DNA of 49,868 nt from Hydrogenophaga sp. (GTDB lineage Bacteria; Pseudomonadota; Gammaproteobacteria; Burkholderiales; Burkholderiaceae_C): the NCBI GenBank assembly GCA_016741995.1, contig JACVCO010000001.1:277501-327368 (forward strand). The letters run 5' to 3'. Below are positions 1 to 7,114 of this stretch, in pieces. A program made the position numbers and the translations under genes. The notes below the pieces were generated by a model. The model was not told the DNA's origin. It ran no database searches and worked only from the letters and a program-made list of their open reading frames with translations. Position 1 is the stretch's first letter. Each line of letters opens with the position of its first letter.

Positions 1-1109
1 TGACGGCGCAACTGGCCGTGCTCGATGCAATACGCAAGCGCTTTCTCCAGCAAGGCGGGCGTGGTCAGCGTGCTCAGCAGCTTGGTGTCCAGCAGTGGCT
101 CCACCAACCCTGGCGGCGCGGCCAGGAAACCAATGCGCCAGTTGGGCGCGAGGATCTTGGCAAAGCCGCCCACGTACACGGTGCGCTGCAGGCCGTCGAG
201 CGCAGACAGGCGCGTGGCGTGCTCGGGCGCGAGGTGGCTGTAGGTGTCGTCCTCGACGATGTGAAAACCGAAGCGTTGCGCGAGCTGCAACAGCCGGTGC
301 GCGCAACCGGGCGAGAGGCTGTAACCCGTGGGGTTGTGCAGCACGCTCACGCTCACATAAAGCTTGGGCCGATGGGCCTCGGCCAGGCGCTCCATCACCG
401 CAAGGTCCGGCCCTTCGGGGCCGCGCGGCACGGGCAGTACGCGCATGCCGAGCGCAGCCAGGCGCGCGAACTCGACGGCCCAGCCGGGCTCTTCCACCAT
501 CACCGGGTCGCCCGGGCGCAGCAGCGTTCGACTCACGATGTCCAGCGCGTGCGTGGCCCCCACGGTGGTGATGATCTGCTCGGGTGCGGCGTGCACGTTG
601 TACCCCGCCAGCTTTTGCGACAGCACGCGGCGCAGACCGCTGTCGCCCAAGGGCTCGCCGTAGTGCAGCGACGCGTCGTTGAGGGCGCGCGTGCCCACCA
701 TGCGGCGCACCGCAGCGGGCATGAACTCCGACTCCAGCCAGTCGGGCGGGAACACGCCCATGCCGGGCTGAGGCTTGTCGCTCACGCGGTGAAACATGCC
801 GCGGATCAGCGCTCCCGCGTTGATCGGGCCCGCACTCTGCGCCGCCGGCGTGGCGTTGCGTGCGTCGCTGCGCGGCGCCAGCGGCTCGCGCACGAAGAAG
901 CCGCGCTGCTTGCGCGCCTGCACCAGGCCCTGCGCCAGCAGCAGGTCGTAGGCGGCCACCACGGTGGACGGGCTCACGCCGTGCAGGCGCGCGCACTCGC
1001 GCACCGAGGGCAGGCGCGCACCCGGCGCCAACAGGCGCTGGCGGATGCGCTCGGCATAGCGCTCGGCCAGTTGTTCGGTGAGCGACTGCGTCGCGCTCTT
1101 CATCAGCAT
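1..1109 (-). CDS. MocR-type PLP-dependent GntR-family transcriptional regulator (3' end outside window)
   Basis: The reading frame begins MLMKSATQSL and runs off the left edge, giving about 369 codons. Residues about 1–75 form a GntR winged helix-turn-helix (LPSVRECARLHGVSPSTVV, then a wing ending RGFFV). After a linker comes a fold-type I aminotransferase-like domain, the MocR architecture in which PLP and an amino acid or amine act as effector. It is divergent from the amino-acid-related operon starting at 1233, with an inverted/direct repeat array between them, so it probably controls that operon and itself. The start could be ATG at 1109 or the in-frame ATG at 1103. The effector cannot be read from sequence. 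Family call is strong; target is inferred from position. Confidence 0.9.
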   Translation of the reverse strand, partial: MLMKSATQSLTEQLAERYAERIRQRLLAPGARLPSVRECARLHGVSPSTVVAAYDLLLAQGLVQARKQRGFFVREPLAPRSDARNATPAAQSAGPINAGALIRGMFHRVSDKPQPGMGVFPPDWLESEFMPAAVRRMVGTRALNDASLHYGEPLGDSGLRRVLSQKLAGYNVHAAPEQIITTVGATHALDIVSRTLLRPGDPVMVEEPGWAVEFARLAALGMRVLPVPRGPEGPDLAVMERLAEAHRPKLYVSVSVLHNPTGYSLSPGCAHRLLQLAQRFGFHIVEDDTYSHLAPEHATRLSALDGLQRTVYVGGFAKILAPNWRIGFLAAPPGLVEPLLDTKLLSTLTTPALLEKALAYCIEHGQLRR

Positions 1110-1138
1110 GGGCGGGCCTTGGCTGTATGGGCTGGATT

Positions 1139-1191
1139 GACCATACAGATTTCGATCTGAACCGATGATCTGTATTGGTCGTGTATTGACC
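1139..1191. promoter_or_regulatory. Probable MocR operator in the divergent intergenic region
   Basis: GACCATACAGAT (1139–1150) is matched in inverted orientation by ATCTGTATTGGTC (1168–1180), with one extra T. CTGTATTGGTC (1170–1180) is followed at once by the related GTGTATTGACC (1181–1191), a direct repeat at 11-bp spacing, about one helical turn. The array lies between the divergent starts of the MocR-type regulator and the LysE-led operon. MocR proteins are known to bind direct and inverted half-sites in such positions. Assignment to this regulator is inferred. Confidence 0.6.
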
Positions 1192-1232
1192 AGCAAGGGT
1201 ACATTGATCGGCCAGATACCGCCAGCCCTTTC

Positions 1233-1847
1233 ATGTCCGCCACCGAACTGACCGCCCTGTTGATCTTCTGCACCGCGATGAGCTTCTCGCCGGGGCCGAA
1301 CACCACGCTGTCCACCGCGCTGGCGGCCAACTTCGGCCTGCGGCGTGCGCTGCGGTTCTGCCTGGCGGTGCCCACCGGCTGGACGCTGCTCATGCTCTCC
1401 ACCGGCCTGGGGGTGGGCGCGCTCATCACCGGCGTGCCGGTGCTGCGGTGGGCCGTCAAGCTGGCGGGCGTGGCCTACATGCTGTGGCTGGCCTGGAAAC
1501 TCGCCGGCGCGGCGCGGCTGGCGCAAGCCGATCCCGCGCGCCTGCAAGTCACGTTCTGGCAAGGCGTTGGGCTGCAGTTCGTGAACATCAAGGCCTGGAT
1601 GCTCGCCCTCACGCTCAGCGCCGGCTGGGTGGTCAGCAGCGCGGGCGCGCCGGCCAGCAACCCGGGCGAGCGCCTGCTCATCGTCTGTCTGGTGATGCTG
1701 CTGTTCGCCTTTTTCAGCAACTTCGCCTACGCACTCATCGGTTCGCTGCTGCGTGCGTGGCTGGCGCAAGGGCGGCGCCTGTTGTGGTTCAACCGCGCGC
1801 TCGCTGGCGTGCTGGTGGCCACGGCCCTGTGGATGCTCACCGTATGA
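1233..1847 (+). CDS. LysE/RhtB-family amino acid exporter
   Basis: A 204-aa inner-membrane protein, the usual LysE/RhtB length. The first helix carries the family signature FSPGPNT near residues 18–24, and five to six hydrophobic helices follow. Members export amino acids such as lysine, homoserine, threonine or related compounds by proton-coupled efflux. It is the first gene of a seven-gene operon and is divergent from a MocR-type regulator, which suggests induction by an amino acid or analogue. The stop codon overlaps the next start by 4 nt (ATGA). The ATG at 1233 is the first in frame and leads directly into the first membrane segment. Substrate unknown. Confidence 0.9.
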   Translation: MSATELTALLIFCTAMSFSPGPNTTLSTALAANFGLRRALRFCLAVPTGWTLLMLSTGLGVGALITGVPVLRWAVKLAGVAYMLWLAWKLAGAARLAQADPARLQVTFWQGVGLQFVNIKAWMLALTLSAGWVVSSAGAPASNPGERLLIVCLVMLLFAFFSNFAYALIGSLLRAWLAQGRRLLWFNRALAGVLVATALWMLTV

Positions 1848-2779
1848 AGAACGACCAAACCCGCGGCCTGGTACTCGGCCTGATCGGCGTGGCCGTGTTC
1901 GGCCTCACGCTGCCGATGACGCGCCTGGCCACCGGCAGCGACGGCGCGCCGCAACTCTCACCCTGGTTCGTGACCTGGGCGCGCGCTGCCATCGCCGGCC
2001 TGCTCTCGGTGGCCTGGCTGTGGGCCACGCGCGCGCCGCGGCCACAGCGCACGCACCGCGGCCCGCTCGCACTCGCGGTACTGGGCAACGTGATCGGCTT
2101 CCCCCTGTTGCTGGGCTGGGCGCTGCGGCACGTGACGGCCAGCCACGCGGCGGTGTTCATCGCGCTGCTGCCACTGGCCACCGCCGCCACCGCGGCCTGG
2201 CTCATGCACCAGCGCGCGCGCCTGGGCTTCTGGCTGTTTGCGGGCCTGGGCAGCGCGCTGGTGGTGGTCTACAGCCTGCTGCGTGCACATCAGCTCGGCC
2301 ACGGTTTCGGCTTCACCTGGGCCGACACCCTGCTCGTGGGCGCGGTGATCGCCGCCGCGCTGGGCTACGTGGGCGGCACGCTGGTCACGCCAGCGCTGGG
2401 CGCCGAGCGCGTGATCAGCTGGGTCTGTGCGCTGGCGCTGCCCGTCACCTTGCCGGGCGCGTTGCTCACGTGGCCCGAGCACGCGGTGGACGCGCGCGCC
2501 TGGCTCGCGCTGGGCTACGTGGCCGTGTTCTCCATGTGGGCGGGTTTCTTCGCGTGGTTCCGCGGGCTCGCGCTCGGCGGTGCGCTGCGCGTGAGCCAGT
2601 TGCAACTGCTGCAGCCCTTCATCGCCATGCTCGCGGCCGTGCCGTTGCTCGGCGAATCGCTCGACACGCTCACCCTCATGTTCGCGCTGGCCGTGGTGGC
2701 CAGTGTGTTCGTGGGCCGCCGCTTCGGCGCCGCGCCCGCCCCTGCCCCATCCTTCCCCACCGCCAAGGCCACGCCATGA
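1844..2779 (+). CDS. EamA/DMT-family transporter
   Basis: A 311-aa inner-membrane protein with about ten hydrophobic helices in two EamA repeats, typical of drug/metabolite transporters such as RhaT, YdcZ and amino-acid exporters of the RhtA type. The start MKNDQTRGLVLGLIGV leads directly into the first helix. It overlaps the upstream LysE gene and the downstream aminotransferase gene by 4 nt each (ATGA at 1844 and 2776), so translation is probably coupled. Two exporters of different families in one operon suggest removal of a toxic or excess amino-acid-like compound. Substrate is not deducible. Confidence 0.9.
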   Translation: MKNDQTRGLVLGLIGVAVFGLTLPMTRLATGSDGAPQLSPWFVTWARAAIAGLLSVAWLWATRAPRPQRTHRGPLALAVLGNVIGFPLLLGWALRHVTASHAAVFIALLPLATAATAAWLMHQRARLGFWLFAGLGSALVVVYSLLRAHQLGHGFGFTWADTLLVGAVIAAALGYVGGTLVTPALGAERVISWVCALALPVTLPGALLTWPEHAVDARAWLALGYVAVFSMWAGFFAWFRGLALGGALRVSQLQLLQPFIAMLAAVPLLGESLDTLTLMFALAVVASVFVGRRFGAAPAPAPSFPTAKATP

Positions 2780-3960
2780 CACAGTCCCCCTGGACGCTCT
2801 CCCGCCGCGCCGAGCGCATGAACCCGTCCGTGCTGCGCGAAATCCTCAAGGTCACCGAACGGCCCGGCATCATCAGCTTCGCGGGGGGCCTGCCCTCGCC
2901 CAAAACATTTCCGGTCAGCGCCTTCGCCGAGGCCTGTGCCGAGGTCCTGCGCCTGGACGCCTCGGCCGCGCTGCAGTACGCGGCCAGCGAAGGCCATGCG
3001 CCGCTGCGCGAATGGGTGGCGCGGCAGTTGCCCTGGAAAGTGGACGCCTCGCAGGTGCTCATCACCACCGGCAGCCAGCAGGGGCTCGACCTGGTGGCCA
3101 AGGTGCTGATCGACAGCGGCAGCCGCGTGCTGGTGGAAACGCCCACCTACCTGGGTGCGCTGCAGGCCTTCACCCCCATGGAACCGGTGTTCAGCGGCGT
3201 GGCCAGCGACGCCGAGGGCGTCGACCCGGACGACCTGCGCCGCCAGGCACCGGGTGCGCGCTTCGTGTACCTGTTGCCCAACTTCCAGAACCCCACCGGC
3301 CGCAGCATGAGCGAGGCGCGCCGTGCGGCGGTGGCACAGGCCGCGGCCGAGGCCGGCCTGCCCATCGTGGAAGACAACCCCTACGGCGATCTGTGGTTCA
3401 ACGCGCCGCCGCCCGCGCCACTCACCGCGCGCAACCCCGAAGGCAGCCTGTACTTGGGCTCGTTCTCCAAGGTGCTCGCGCCCGGCCTGCGCCTGGGTTA
3501 CCTGGTCGCACCCAAGGCGCTCTACCCCAAGCTGCTGCAGGCCAAACAAGCGGCCGACCTGCACACACCGGGCTTCAACCAGCGGCTGGTGAGCCGCGTC
3601 CTCGACGGCAACTTCCTCGACCGCCATGTGCCCACCATCCGCGCGCTGTACCAGGCGCAGTGCAGTGCCATGCTGGCCGCGCTGCAGCGCGAAATGGCCG
3701 GGCTGGACGTGCAGTGGAACGCGCCCGAAGGCGGCATGTTCCTGTGGCTGCGCCTGCCCGAAGGCATGGACGCCGCCGCGCTGCTGCCGCACGCGGTGGA
3801 GCGCGGCGTGGCCTTCGTGCCGGGCGCGCCGTTCTACGCCGATCGCCCCGACCCGCGCACGCTGCGCCTGTCCTTCGTCACGGCCAGCGCCGAGCAGATC
3901 GATCGCGGCATCGCCGCGCTGGCGCAGACGGTGCGCGAGCACACGCCTGTCCCCGCATGA
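2776..3960 (+). CDS. PLP-dependent aminotransferase, 2-aminoadipate/LysN-like
   Basis: A 394-aa class I/II aminotransferase of fold-type I. An N-terminal IISFAGGLPSPKTFP motif is followed by TTGSQQGLDLV (cofactor phosphate region), NFQNPTGRS, and SFSKVLAPGLRLGY, whose Lys binds PLP. The pattern FAGGLPSPKTFP belongs to the broad-specificity subgroup that includes LysN/2-aminoadipate and kynurenine/valine aminotransferases. It resembles the C-terminal domain of the MocR regulator upstream, as expected for that family. Starts and stops overlap both neighbours by 4 nt. It probably deaminates the operon's amino-acid substrate; which one is unknown. Confidence 0.9.
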   Translation: MTQSPWTLSRRAERMNPSVLREILKVTERPGIISFAGGLPSPKTFPVSAFAEACAEVLRLDASAALQYAASEGHAPLREWVARQLPWKVDASQVLITTGSQQGLDLVAKVLIDSGSRVLVETPTYLGALQAFTPMEPVFSGVASDAEGVDPDDLRRQAPGARFVYLLPNFQNPTGRSMSEARRAAVAQAAAEAGLPIVEDNPYGDLWFNAPPPAPLTARNPEGSLYLGSFSKVLAPGLRLGYLVAPKALYPKLLQAKQAADLHTPGFNQRLVSRVLDGNFLDRHVPTIRALYQAQCSAMLAALQREMAGLDVQWNAPEGGMFLWLRLPEGMDAAALLPHAVERGVAFVPGAPFYADRPDPRTLRLSFVTASAEQIDRGIAALAQTVREHTPVPA

Positions 3961-4586
3961 GCCTTCACAACACCCTGCACCTGTGGGGGCGGCTCAGCTC
4001 CATCAACGTGCGCAAGGTGGTGCTGTGCGCGCAATGGCTCGGCACCGAGCTGCCGCGCAGCGACGCGGGCATGGCCTTCGGCGTGGTGGACACGCCCGCC
4101 TACCGCGCCATGAACCCCAACGGCCTCGTGCCCGTGCTGCAGGACGGCGACTTCACGCTCTGGGAGAGCAACGCCATCGTGCGCTACCTGTGCGCCAAGG
4201 CCGGCCGCGGTTACCCGGCCGATCTGCAACGCCGTGCCGACGCCGAACGCTGGATGGACTGGCAACAGACCACGCTCAACCGCGCCAGCGGTCCGGCGTT
4301 CGTGCAATGGATCCGCACGCCGGCCGAGCGGCGCGACCACGCCGCCATCGCCGCGTCGACGCAAGCCGCCGAGCCGCTGTTCGCCTGGCTCGACGCGCAC
4401 CTCTCGCAGCGCCCCTTCATGACCGGTGACGAGCCCACCATGGCCGACTTCCCGATCGCCTGCGAGCTGCACCGCTGGTTCGGCCTGCCGCAGCCGCGCC
4501 CCACCTGGCCGCACCTGGAGCGCTACTTCGCCCACTGGCTCGCGCAGCCTTGCGCGAAGGGTGTGCTCGACCTTCCCCTGTCCTGA
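3957..4586 (+). CDS. Glutathione S-transferase family protein
   Basis: A 209-aa cytosolic GST. The thioredoxin-like N-terminal domain (about 1–80) has LWGRLSSINVRKV, where a Ser or Asn near residue 14–17 would bind the glutathione thiol, then the conserved cis-Pro (NGLVPVL) and the glutathione-binding WESNAIVRYL. The all-alpha C-terminal domain carries MTGDEPTMADF, the GST N-capping box. Its ATG overlaps the aminotransferase stop by 4 nt. In an amino-acid operon it may act in conjugation, isomerisation or detoxification; this is inference from position. Confidence 0.88.
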   Translation: MSLHNTLHLWGRLSSINVRKVVLCAQWLGTELPRSDAGMAFGVVDTPAYRAMNPNGLVPVLQDGDFTLWESNAIVRYLCAKAGRGYPADLQRRADAERWMDWQQTTLNRASGPAFVQWIRTPAERRDHAAIAASTQAAEPLFAWLDAHLSQRPFMTGDEPTMADFPIACELHRWFGLPQPRPTWPHLERYFAHWLAQPCAKGVLDLPLS

Positions 4587-4595
4587 GTGCTTCCG

Positions 4596-5459
4596 ATGAA
4601 AACCCGCCCCTTCGCCCAGGTCGACGTCTTCACCGCCACCCCCTACCGCGGCAACCCGCTCGCGGTGGTGCTCGACGGCGCGGACCTGAGCACCGAGCAG
4701 ATGCAGCACTTCACCAACTGGACCAACCTGTCCGAGTGCACGTTCCTGCTGCCACCCACGCAGGCCGGGGCCGACTACCGCGTGCGCATCTTCTGCCCCG
4801 GGCGCGAACTGCCGTTCGCGGGCCACCCCACGCTCGGCACCGCCCACACCTGGCTCGCAGCCGGTGGCCAGCCACAAGGCGAACACGTGGTGCAGGAATG
4901 CGGCGTGGGCCTGGTGACGATCCGCCGCGATGGCGCGCGCCTGGCCTTCGCCGCGCCACCGCTGCGCCGCTCGGGCCCGCTGGACGAAGCCGACGTGGCG
5001 CTGATCGCGCGTGGTCTGGGCATCGCGCGCAGCGACATCGTGGCCCACAGCTGGTGCGACAACGGCCCCGGCTGGCGCGGCGTGATGCTGCGCAGCGCCG
5101 AGCAGGTGCTCGCGCTCAAGCCCGATTCGGCCGTGCTCGCGGGGCTGGACATCGGCGTCGTCGGCCCGCGCGGCAAGGTGGGCGTGGTGGGCGCCAGCGG
5201 GGAGGACGGCATCGCCTTCGAGGTGCGCGCCTTCTTCCCCGGCAACAACGGCCTGGCCGAAGACCCCGTCACCGGCAGCCTCAACGCCGCGCTCGCGCAG
5301 TGGCTCATCGGCGCCGGCATGGCGCCCACGCGCTACGTGGCCTCGCAAGGCACCGCGCTGCAGCGCGCGGGGCGCGTGCACGTGGAGCGCGCGGCCGATG
5401 GCACGGTCTGGGTCGGCGGCGAAACCGTCACCTGCATCGAAGGCACGGTGCGCCTGTGA
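4596..5459 (+). CDS. PhzF-family isomerase/epimerase-like protein
   Basis: A 287-aa protein with the duplicated DAP-epimerase-like fold of PhzF. It begins FAQVDVFTATPYRGNPLAVV, the family's opening signature, and contains LSECTFL with the catalytic Glu position (about 45–50), the FAGHPTLGTAHTW motif, and a C-terminal GNNGLAEDPVTGS motif. PhzF enzymes isomerise or racemise small acids and amino acids without cofactor. The ATG at 4596 fits the family's N-terminus; a GTG at 4587, directly after the GST stop, is an in-frame alternative. The 3' end overlaps the VOC gene by 4 nt (GTGA). Substrate unknown. Confidence 0.88.
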   Translation: MKTRPFAQVDVFTATPYRGNPLAVVLDGADLSTEQMQHFTNWTNLSECTFLLPPTQAGADYRVRIFCPGRELPFAGHPTLGTAHTWLAAGGQPQGEHVVQECGVGLVTIRRDGARLAFAAPPLRRSGPLDEADVALIARGLGIARSDIVAHSWCDNGPGWRGVMLRSAEQVLALKPDSAVLAGLDIGVVGPRGKVGVVGASGEDGIAFEVRAFFPGNNGLAEDPVTGSLNAALAQWLIGAGMAPTRYVASQGTALQRAGRVHVERAADGTVWVGGETVTCIEGTVRL

Positions 5460-6133
5460 ACGCCTGCTTCGACCACCTCGTGGTCGCCGCCGCCTCGCTC
5501 GACGAAGGCGTGACCTGGTGCGAGCGCACGCTCCAGCGCACACCGGGCCCGGGTGGTGCACACCCCTTGTTCGGCACGCACAACCGCCTGCTGCGCCTGG
5601 ACGGCGCCGAGCGCGCCTACCTCGAACTGATCGCGATCAACCCGGCCGCACGGCCCACACGGGCCGCCCCGCTCAAGCGCTGGTTCGATTTCGACGACCC
5701 CGCCTTGCGCGAGCGGCTGCAACGGCACGGCCCGCGGGCCACCCACTGGGTCGCGCGGGTCGACGACATCGAGGCCGCGCGCCGCGCCTGGCTCGACATG
5801 GGCATCGACGCCGGCCCCGTGCTCACCGCCTCGCGCGAAACACCGCGCGGCCTGCTGCAATGGCGCATCACCGTGCGCGACGACGGCGCGCGGCTGTTCG
5901 ACGGCGTGTTGCCCACGCTCATCCAGTGGAGCGGCCACCACCCGGCCACGGCCATGCCCGCCAGCGGCCTGCGCTTGCAAGACCTGTCGCTCGCGCACCC
6001 CCGGGCCGACACCGTGCGCGCCGCCCTCGCCGCCATCGGCCTGCGCGGGGTGAGCGTGCACGACGAGGACCCCGCGATCACCGCGCAGCTGCTGGATCAC
6101 CAGCAGCCGCTGAACCTGCATTCCAGGCCATGA
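5456..6133 (+). CDS. VOC/glyoxalase-like domain protein
   Basis: A 225-aa protein of the glyoxalase-like (VOC superfamily, PF13468-like) type. It opens FDHLVVAAASLDEGVTWCE, a βαβββ module start with His at a likely metal-binding position, and contains HPLFGTHNRLLRL and YLELIAINP, the usual second and third strands with the metal-binding Glu. VOC enzymes act as isomerases, lyases or dioxygenases. The start codon is GTG at 5456, overlapping the PhzF stop; the 3' end overlaps the dehydratase start by ATGA. Precise chemistry cannot be read from sequence. Confidence 0.8.
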   Translation: MNACFDHLVVAAASLDEGVTWCERTLQRTPGPGGAHPLFGTHNRLLRLDGAERAYLELIAINPAARPTRAAPLKRWFDFDDPALRERLQRHGPRATHWVARVDDIEAARRAWLDMGIDAGPVLTASRETPRGLLQWRITVRDDGARLFDGVLPTLIQWSGHHPATAMPASGLRLQDLSLAHPRADTVRAALAAIGLRGVSVHDEDPAITAQLLDHQQPLNLHSRP

Positions 6134-7104
6134 CCGTTCACCTGCCCACCCTCGCCGCGATCGAGGACGCCGCCGCGGTGGTCTACCGCGCCTTCGGCCC
6201 CACACCGCAGTACCGCTGGGCCACGCTGAGCGAACGCCTGGGCACCGAGTGCTGGCTCAAGCACGAGAACCACACCCCCGTGGGCGCTTTCAAGATCCGC
6301 GGCGGCCTCACCTACTTCGACGCGCTGGCCCGACGCAACGCGCTGCCGCGCGCGGTGATCAGCGCCACGCGCGGCAACCACGGCCAGAGCGTGGCCTGGG
6401 CCGCGCGCGCCCACGGCGTGCCGTGCACCATCGTCGTGCCGCACGGCAATTCGGCCGAGAAGAACGCGGCCATGCGCAGCCTGGGCGCACAACTCATCGA
6501 ACACGGCGACGAATTCCAGGTCGCGCGCGAGCACGCCATCGGGCTTGCGGCCGACCAGGGCGCGCACATGGTGCCCAGCTTTCATGGCGACCTGCTGAGC
6601 GGTGTCGCCACCGCGTGGTGGGAATTCCTGCGCGCCGCGCCGCACCTGGACGTGCTCTACGTGCCCATCGGCCTCGGCTCGGGCGTGTGCGCGGCCATCG
6701 CCGCGCGGCAGGCACTGGGCTTGAAGACGCGCATTGTGGGCGTGGTGAGCGCACACGCCACCACGTACGCCGATTCGTTGGCGGCCGGTCGCGTGGTGGC
6801 GGCCGCGGTGGGCACCGAGCTCGCCGATGGCATGGCCTGCCGCGTGGCCGAGGCCGATGCACTGGCGATCCTGGCGAAGGAGCTCGACGACGTGGTGCGC
6901 GTGAGCGACGACGAGGTGGCCGAGGCCATGCGCATGCTGTTTGCGGACACCCACAACGTGGCCGAAGGCGCGGGCGCTGCGGGCTTTGCGGCGGCCTGGC
7001 AGGCGCGCAGCCGCCTGCGCGGGCAGGTCGTGGGCACCACGCTCAGCGGTGGCAACGTGGACAGCGACCGCTTCGCGCGGGTGCTCGCGGGCGCGAGCCC
7101 CTGA
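6130..7104 (+). CDS. Threonine/serine dehydratase-like PLP enzyme
   Basis: A 324-aa fold-type II PLP enzyme. The PLP lysine lies in GAFKIRGG, preceded by the substrate contact KHENHTPVG; SATRGNHGQSVAWAA is the Asn-containing loop, and GLGSGVCAA the phosphate-binding glycine loop. It lacks the C-terminal ACT-like regulatory domain of biosynthetic IlvA, so it is more like catabolic threonine dehydratase, hydroxyectoine-linked EutB or 3-hydroxyaspartate dehydratase. As the last gene of the operon it probably removes ammonia from a β-hydroxy amino acid. It converges on the sensor-kinase gene with 10 bp between them. Confidence 0.85.
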   Translation: MTVHLPTLAAIEDAAAVVYRAFGPTPQYRWATLSERLGTECWLKHENHTPVGAFKIRGGLTYFDALARRNALPRAVISATRGNHGQSVAWAARAHGVPCTIVVPHGNSAEKNAAMRSLGAQLIEHGDEFQVAREHAIGLAADQGAHMVPSFHGDLLSGVATAWWEFLRAAPHLDVLYVPIGLGSGVCAAIAARQALGLKTRIVGVVSAHATTYADSLAAGRVVAAAVGTELADGMACRVAEADALAILAKELDDVVRVSDDEVAEAMRMLFADTHNVAEGAGAAGFAAAWQARSRLRGQVVGTTLSGGNVDSDRFARVLAGASP

Positions 7105-7114
7105 ACGCGGGCCC

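Noticed and set aside
6130..7104. Biosynthetic threonine deaminase IlvA
   Set aside because: The protein is about 324 aa and lacks the C-terminal regulatory domain; operon context is not isoleucine synthesis.
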